From: OMOG01 sp041485845
GTDB taxonomy: Bacteria; Acidobacteriota; Terriglobia; Bryobacterales; Bryobacteraceae
Assembly (NCBI GenBank): GCA_041485845.1
Contig: JBGPKH010000257.1
Span: forward strand, 1-11,261
Length of the DNA: 11,261 bases
Direction of reading: 5' to 3'
Every line of letters starts with the position of its first letter. The stretch's first letter is position 1. Positions 7,174 to 11,261 of the stretch are shown here, piece by piece. The notes under the pieces are model-generated. The model was not told where the DNA came from and ran no database searches. It worked only from the letters and a program-made list of their open reading frames with translations. The translations under genes were made by a program, and so were the position numbers.

Positions 7174-10100
7174 TCAGTTCCCGCCTCCGCGGCCGCCCTG
7201 CGCGGGAGGAACGGTGGTGGTGTCTACCGTGAAATACGGAACCCCGGCGTCCTGCATCATCTTGTTGAGTTTGGGCACCTCGCCATCCAGCTTGGCTACT
7301 TCCTCCAGGCCTTTCTGCAACTGTGCCGCGCACTCCTCGATATCGGCCAACTGCCGCGAAGTCGGCGGGCCGGAATAGCCGTCAATCACCCCCATCAACC
7401 GGTTGATCTTTTGATTGACGGGGGGAGGTGTGTAAGGTGGTGGCGCGCCTGCGCCGCCGCCCCGGCCGCCCGTGTTGGCGCTCTCAAACGTGGGCAGCAC
7501 CGCTTTGATCTTGGCGAGCGTGTCGTCAGCCGCCTTCCTGACCGCATCCGGCGCCGCCGGCGCTGCCGGCCGCTTCCAACTGTCGATCAGGCCGGTCACC
7601 GCGATATTCATCGCCACGATCTTGCGGCGCGCCTGATCCGCCTGCTTGGTCATCGTAAACAGCTTCGCGATCGCCGTCCGCCGCTTGGCGCGATCCTCCT
7701 CCGCGACGTTGAGACGTGGGTCGTCTTGCACCGTCACGGTTTTGGTCTCCGTCTTGCCCGCCACGGTCAGCGCGACGGTGTATTCGCCGGGATCCACCAG
7801 GTAGCCGCGGTTTCCACCGAATCCCCCGCGCCCTCCGCCTCCGCCGCCACCACCACGGCCGCCGGCGCCACCAGCCGCCTCGGGGTTTTCGGCCCCAGGT
7901 TCGCCCGGTCCGCCGCCGCCCGTCTCCGGAGCTGCGAACGCTGGCCCGCCTGCGCCCGTAAACGCCGCGCCGGCGCCAGCCGCCGCAGCGCCGCGTCCGC
8001 CGCCGCCCCGTCCGCCACGACCACCACCGCCGCCGGCCCCGCGGCCGCCCGCCGCCTGAGTCTGCCCGGCCGCCGGTCTCACGGGAGGGTCAGACCGCAT
8101 GTCCCATGCGATGCGATTGACCGCGCCCGCCTCCGCCCGCGCGGTCAACTGTCGAATCTCGCTTCCCGACTTGTCCCTCACGCTGACCCGCACCGCGCCG
8201 CCAGTCTTGGCAAAGTAGTCGAGCACCAGCCCCGCCTGCGGATTCGCCGCCAAGAACAGACCCGTTCCCAGGAATCCGCGGTAATTCGCCATTTTCCATT
8301 CGATCCCCGGCTTGGGAGCGAACAAATGCAGGTCCGTGGTCAGTAACGGCTCGTTTCCCGCAATCTCTTCGAGCGCGGTGATGTTGTCCATGATCCAGAT
8401 GGAACGGCCGTGCGTCGCCAGGATCAGGTCGTGCTCCCGCGGATGAATCTGCAAATCGAACACCGGCACCGTGGGCAGGCCGTTCTTCATCTTTTCCCAG
8501 TTCTGGCCGCGGTTGAACGTGACAAACAATCCGAATTCCGTCCCCGCAAAAAGCAGGTTCGCGTTGGCCGGATCTTCGCGGATCACGTGTACCGTACCCG
8601 CCCCCATCGGAATCCCGTTGGTGATCCTGGTCCACGAGTCGCCACGGTTCCTCGAGGCGAAGATGTAGATCGCGAAATCGCCGCTGCGATGGTTGTCGAA
8701 GGTCACATAGACCGTGCCTTCCTCCTTGTGCGACGCCTCGATGCGGCTCACGTAAGCGCCCTTTGGCACGCCCGATATGTGGCTCGCCACGTTCGACCAC
8801 GTCTTGCCGCCGTCGCGCGACACCTGGAGGTTGCCGTCATCGGTGCCGGCGTACAGCACGCCCGCCCTCACCGGCGATTCGGCGATCGCCGTAATACACG
8901 GCCACGCCACCACGCCGTCGTGCATCGAAAGAGTCTCTCCCCGTTTGGGAAGCTTGCCCAGAATGGATTGCTGGTCGCGCGCCGCCCCGGTAGTCAGATC
9001 CTCTCCCAGCCGCACCCAGGTGTCGCCGCGGTCGGTCGATTTGAACAGGTGGTTGCCGCCGTAGTACAGCGTCTTCGCATCGTGCGGCGAAAGGATCAGC
9101 GGCGAATTCCACTGGAACCGGTAACGTGGCGCCGTGTCGCTGTCCTCCTGCGGCCGTATCGACTTCGATTCGCTGGTCTTCAGATCGCGCCGCGAAAGAT
9201 TGCCGTCCTGCGATTCCGCGTAAATGATGTTCGCCTCCGTGGGGTCGATGCGCGCGTGGAACCCGTCCCCGCCCTGCACCGTAATCCAGTCTTCGTTTCC
9301 GATGCCCGTGGTTTGCAGGCTGGCGCTCGGACCGCACCACGAATAGTTGTCCTGCAATCCGCCGCACACGCGATACGGCTTCTGGAAATCGTACGCCACC
9401 TCGTAGAACTGTCCCAGGGCAATATTGTTCAGGTGCCGCCAGTTGCGGCCGCTGTCCCAGGTCACCCACACGCCACCGTCGTTGCCTGAAAGCATGTGGT
9501 CGGAATTCGCCGGGTCGATCCAGATCGCATGCACGTCGCTGTGGACATTCTGAAAACGCGTCTGCACGAACGTCCGCCCGCCGTCCTCCGACATATAAAT
9601 GTTGACGCCGCCCAGCCACACCTTCTGATCGTTGTTGGGATCAACGCGGATCTGGCTGAAGTAGGACGGCCGCGGATTGGTATCGCTCATCCGCGTCCAG
9701 GTGACGCCCTTGTCTTCCGACCGGTAGACGCCGCCCAGCGTCGCGTGCTCGAACTCCGCGTACACGATGTTGGGGTTCTTGCGATAGATATCCAGCGAGC
9801 AGCGCCCCACGTCTCCCGTGGCCGGCAGACCGCCCGCCATCTTGGTCCAGTGCGAGCCGCCGTCGGTGGACCGGTACAACCCGGCGTCCGGCCCGCCGCC
9901 GTTGTATCCGAACACCGTCCGCCGCCGCGCATACGCGGCAGCGTACAGGATGTTGGGACTCTGCGGGTCGATGGCAATATCGGAGGCGCCGGTGTTCTCG
10001 TTGATCGCCAGCGTCTGCGTCCACGTGGCGCCTCCGTCGGTGCTCTTGTAGACGCCGCGCTCTTTATTCGGCCCCCACAGGTCGCCCAGCGCCGCCACGT

Positions 10101-10587
10101 ACACGATGTCCGGATTCGTAGGATGCACCACGATGCGGCCGATGTGGTGCGTCTCGGCCAGCCCCAGGTGCGTCCACGTGACGCCGGCGTCCATCGACTT
10201 GTAGACCCCGTTGCCCCACGAGGAGCTTTGCCGGTTGTTGGCCTCGCCTGTCCCCACGTAGAGGATCGACGGATTCGACGGCGCCAGCGCCAGGTCGCCG
10301 ATCGACGGGTTCGGCTGATCGTCGAAAATGGCTTGCCAGGTGTTCCCGCCATTCACCGTCTTGAAGATTCCGCCGGCCGCGGCCCCCACATAGACGATGC
10401 GCGGGTCGGACTCGACGACGGCCAGGTCATCGACGCGGCCGCCCATGGTCGCGGGCCCGATACTGCGGAATTTCAGGTTCTTGAGAACCGCGTCGTGCGC
10501 ATTTTGCGCGCCTACGCTGGCGGTGAACACGGCAAGGCAGAGAAGGGCGGCGAGGAGGCCGCAGAGCGTCAGCTTGGCTGGTTTCAT
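7174..10587 (-). CDS. Secreted Asp-box (VPS10/sortilin-like) beta-propeller protein with Gly/Arg-rich insert
   Basis: A 1137-residue protein starting at ATG 10587-10585 with GGGGA 6 bases upstream and ending at TGA 7176-7174. Residues 1-27 form a clear signal peptide (hydrophobic LLAALLCLAVF, cleavage probably after SVGA). Residues about 40-740 hold eleven Asp-box motifs of the form S/T-x-D/N-x-G-x-x-W/F, for example TVNGGNTW (77-84), STDGGATW, SEDKGVTW, TWDSGRNW, SRDGGKTW and TFNRGQNW. These mark a large sortilin/VPS10- or sialidase-type beta-propeller, sometimes annotated as glycosyl hydrolase. An Ig/FlgD-like beta-sandwich follows (about 795-958), interrupted by a Gly/Arg/Ala-rich stretch at about 843-927. 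Then come a helical segment (about 960-1020), a short GGRGGG-plus-proline linker, a helical region and a C-terminal GGRGGGN. I see no catalytic signature that would prove glycosidase activity. Related acidobacterial proteins are numerous and of unknown function; extracellular polymer binding or processing is plausible. It has its own promoter region and no co-directional neighbour. Confidence 0.93.
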   Translation of the reverse strand: MKPAKLTLCGLLAALLCLAVFTASVGAQNAHDAVLKNLKFRSIGPATMGGRVDDLAVVESDPRIVYVGAAAGGIFKTVNGGNTWQAIFDDQPNPSIGDLALAPSNPSILYVGTGEANNRQSSSWGNGVYKSMDAGVTWTHLGLAETHHIGRIVVHPTNPDIVYVAALGDLWGPNKERGVYKSTDGGATWTQTLAINENTGASDIAIDPQSPNILYAAAYARRRTVFGYNGGGPDAGLYRSTDGGSHWTKMAGGLPATGDVGRCSLDIYRKNPNIVYAEFEHATLGGVYRSEDKGVTWTRMSDTNPRPSYFSQIRVDPNNDQKVWLGGVNIYMSEDGGRTFVQTRFQNVHSDVHAIWIDPANSDHMLSGNDGGVWVTWDSGRNWRHLNNIALGQFYEVAYDFQKPYRVCGGLQDNYSWCGPSASLQTTGIGNEDWITVQGGDGFHARIDPTEANIIYAESQDGNLSRRDLKTSESKSIRPQEDSDTAPRYRFQWNSPLILSPHDAKTLYYGGNHLFKSTDRGDTWVRLGEDLTTGAARDQQSILGKLPKRGETLSMHDGVVAWPCITAIAESPVRAGVLYAGTDDGNLQVSRDGGKTWSNVASHISGVPKGAYVSRIEASHKEEGTVYVTFDNHRSGDFAIYIFASRNRGDSWTRITNGIPMGAGTVHVIREDPANANLLFAGTEFGLFVTFNRGQNWEKMKNGLPTVPVFDLQIHPREHDLILATHGRSIWIMDNITALEEIAGNEPLLTTDLHLFAPKPGIEWKMANYRGFLGTGLFLAANPQAGLVLDYFAKTGGAVRVSVRDKSGSEIRQLTARAEAGAVNRIAWDMRSDPPVRPAAGQTQAAGGRGAGGGGGRGGRGGGGRGAAAAGAGAAFTGAGGPAFAAPETGGGGPGEPGAENPEAAGGAGGRGGGGGGGGRGGFGGNRGYLVDPGEYTVALTVAGKTETKTVTVQDDPRLNVAEEDRAKRRTAIAKLFTMTKQADQARRKIVAMNIAVTGLIDSWKRPAAPAAPDAVRKAADDTLAKIKAVLPTFESANTGGRGGGAGAPPPYTPPPVNQKINRLMGVIDGYSGPPTSRQLADIEECAAQLQKGLEEVAKLDGEVPKLNKMMQDAGVPYFTVDTTTVPPAQGGRGGGN
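7804..8060 (-). repeat. Low-complexity Gly/Arg/Ala-coding tract inside the propeller gene
   Basis: The coding strand is a run of GGC/GGT/GGA/CGC codons giving repeated GGRGG and GGGGG units around an alanine-rich middle (FTGAGGPAFAAPETG). It separates the first half of an Ig-like domain (ending NRIAWDMRSDPP) from its second half (starting DPGEYTVALTV). The coding strand has dense G-runs and could form G-quadruplexes. Confidence 0.8.
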
Positions 10588-10593
10588 TGTGTA

Positions 10594-10598
10594 TCCCC
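10594..10598 (-). promoter_or_regulatory. Shine-Dalgarno-like GGGGA for the propeller gene
   Basis: GGGGA on the minus strand sits 6 bases before ATG 10587. It supports that start, which also gives a complete signal peptide. Confidence 0.5.
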
Positions 10599-10611
10599 AG
10601 AGCGGAAGCCC

Positions 10612-10638
10612 ATTCTATCCCATTTGTGGGACAGTTAA
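10612..10638 (-). promoter_or_regulatory. Candidate promoter of the propeller gene with a dyad in its spacer
   Basis: On the minus strand TAGAAT (10617-10612) matches the -10 consensus at five of six positions. TTAACT (10638-10633) matches the -35 consensus at four of six, but the spacing is short (15 bases). The spacer is almost filled by a 14-base dyad, TCCCATTTGTGGGA (10618-10631), with 5-base arms and a 4-base centre, a possible operator. The start codon lies about 25 bases downstream of the -10 box. Confidence 0.35.
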
Positions 10639-10788
10639 CCGGCGAATCTCCAGACAGAGGCTGCAGAACAATCTAGCGCGGCCCCTCGTTCCCTTGCCGA
10701 GGCTGCGCAGAGCATCGCCTGGTGCAGCCGAGTGGGATATTCTTTTTTCAGTTGAAGTTTGTTGAGGAGGAGGGCTCGGCGGTCGGGC
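10639..10788. other. Intergenic region upstream of the zinc-ribbon ORF
   Basis: This segment lies between the divergent propeller and zinc-ribbon genes. It contains a short direct repeat (GAGGCTGC at 10657 and 10699), a T-run (10743-10748) and the purine tract at 10764-10774. TATTCT at 10738 is a weak -10-like box with no convincing partner. I find no terminal inverted repeat that would mark the left end of an insertion sequence. Confidence 0.4.
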
Positions 10789-11256
10789 GTGTGCCTTGTC
10801 GGGGTGCTGCCCAGGCCGAGTCTTCCTGCCCCTTTGCCGATTTTCTTTATCTCATGTTCGAACGCCCAAGACAAGGCCCTGGATTGGGCAGAGGCCGCGG
10901 CCAAGCAGCCCCTCCCGCGGCTTTGTCCGGGCTGCGAGAAGCATTCCATCTGGGGGCACGGCCAACGCCGCAAGCAGGCACACGATGCGGACCACGATTG
11001 GATTCGTATCCGGGGATACTGCCCGTCCTGTCATCTCACCTTCACGTTCCTACCTTCCCTCTCGCTTCCCTACACCCACTACAGTGTGGTCGCTCGCAGC
11101 CAAACCGTGCAGCGGCATTTCGTGGAATGCCCTTTGGTGGGCCGCCGCGGCCCATCGGGACCTCCCTTTGGTGCGGGGCGGTTTTTTTCGCCGGTTCTTC
11201 GCCGCGTCTTCAAGGGAGTGCCCAATGGGCCTGCGGCGGCCCACCAAAGGGCATGA
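10789..11256 (+). CDS. Zinc-ribbon ORF of the DUF6431/transposase-associated type, C-terminus apparently replaced by an inverted-repeat element
   Basis: The frame is open from TTG 10759; I chose GTG 10789 because a GAGGAGGAGGG purine tract (10764-10774) lies just upstream, although about 15 bases away, and because TTG 10759 precedes that tract. GTG 10804 is another option. From GTG 10789 the ORF encodes 155 residues. Residues about 25-45 (NAQDKALDWAEAAAKQPLP) are followed by two Cys pairs, C46-x2-C49 and C78-x2-C81, flanking a basic region (GHGQRRKQAHDADHDW), then TFTFLPSLSLPYTHYS and QTVQRHFVE. This order resembles the zinc-ribbon DUF6431-type N-terminal domains found in insertion-sequence proteins and in many small acidobacterial ORFs. 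After E113 the frame enters a 128-base inverted repeat and reads low-complexity Gly/Pro/Arg residues to a stop at its far edge, so the natural C-terminus looks lost. Family naming is from memory of the pattern; disruption is inferred. Confidence 0.55.
   Translation: MCLVGVLPRPSLPAPLPIFFISCSNAQDKALDWAEAAAKQPLPRLCPGCEKHSIWGHGQRRKQAHDADHDWIRIRGYCPSCHLTFTFLPSLSLPYTHYSVVARSQTVQRHFVECPLVGRRGPSGPPFGAGRFFSPVLRRVFKGVPNGPAAAHQRA
11127..11254. repeat. 128-base inverted-repeat (MITE/REP-like) element able to form a long hairpin
   Basis: The left arm 11127-11155 and right arm 11225-11254 are reverse complements over 29 bases with one extra base in the right arm; the outermost bases are ATGCCCTTTGGTGGG and its complement. 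Pairing continues inward: 11157-11159 with 11221-11223 and CTCCCTT (11162-11168) with AAGGGAG (11212-11218), leaving a GC-rich head with a run of seven T. The arm core CCCTTTGGTG is repeated directly at 11164-11173. The element starts within codon 113 of the zinc-ribbon ORF. I see no clear target-site duplication. A non-autonomous transposable element or REP-type repeat is the best reading; a structured RNA is an alternative. Confidence 0.7.
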
Positions 11257-11261
11257 AGACG

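Noticed and set aside
7078..8346. 422-codon plus-strand open frame opposite the propeller gene
   Set aside because: It is the antisense shadow of the GC-rich propeller gene, Arg/Ala-rich, with no recognisable motif.
8410..10638. Two long plus-strand open frames (8410-9489 and 9496-10638) opposite the propeller gene
   Set aside because: Their His/Arg/Val-rich translations mirror the opposite strand's Asp-box coding; no signal peptide or domain is visible.
10635..10973. Minus-strand open frame of 112 codons near the right edge
   Set aside because: It has no motif and overlaps the zinc-ribbon ORF, which has recognisable Cys pairs on the other strand.
11174..11184. T-run in the hairpin element as a rho-independent terminator
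   Set aside because: The seven T lie in the head of the long hairpin, preceded by only a weak GC stem, not after a stable stem; the structure is better explained as part of the repeat element.
1..11261. tRNA, rRNA or CRISPR arrays
   Set aside because: I found no cloverleaf-like or rRNA-like segment and no regularly spaced repeats on either strand.

Overview
The window looks like chromosomal DNA from a GC-rich, Gram-negative-type soil bacterium, most likely an Acidobacteriota of the Bryobacterales/Solibacter kind. The basis is the combination of an envelope alpha-2-macroglobulin, a SpoIID-type protein without other sporulation genes, a very large secreted Asp-box (VPS10/sortilin-like) beta-propeller protein with a Gly/Arg-rich insert, a Lys/Ala-rich small basic protein, and a Cys-pair zinc-ribbon ORF of a type I associate with acidobacterial insertion sequences. 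This taxonomic call rests on family recognition only.

Layout. Bases 1-3480 (+) hold the 3' part of an alpha-2-macroglobulin gene whose 5' end lies outside the window. It overlaps by 4 bases (ATGA) a polytopic membrane protein gene, 3477-4226 (+). Converging on these from the right is a second two-gene unit on the minus strand: a stand-alone penicillin-binding transpeptidase (6540-5641) overlapping by ATGA a SpoIID/LytB-domain protein fused to a gluzincin-type metallopeptidase domain (5644-4130). The last 97 bases of the two convergent units overlap. A Lys/Ala-rich protein with a duplicated Trp-centred motif starts at 6558 (+), only 17 bases from the transpeptidase start in divergent orientation. 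After a 169-base gap with nothing recognisable, a 1137-residue secreted Asp-box propeller protein occupies 10587-7174 (-). The right edge (10759-11261) contains a zinc-ribbon, transposon-associated type ORF. Its reading frame runs at about codon 113 into a 128-base inverted-repeat element (11127-11254) that can fold into one long hairpin.

Together, the left 6.5 kb encodes cell-envelope functions: a thioester-type protease trap or envelope defence protein, a peptidoglycan cross-linking domain protein, and a peptidoglycan-lytic/proteolytic fusion. Bacterial alpha-2-macroglobulins are classically linked with PBP1C, so a different penicillin-binding protein beside one here is notable. The window is mostly recognisable families in an unusual arrangement. 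I do not see a complete novel system, but the hairpin element, the SpoIID-peptidase fusion next to a minimal transpeptidase, and the duplicated-motif basic protein merit follow-up.
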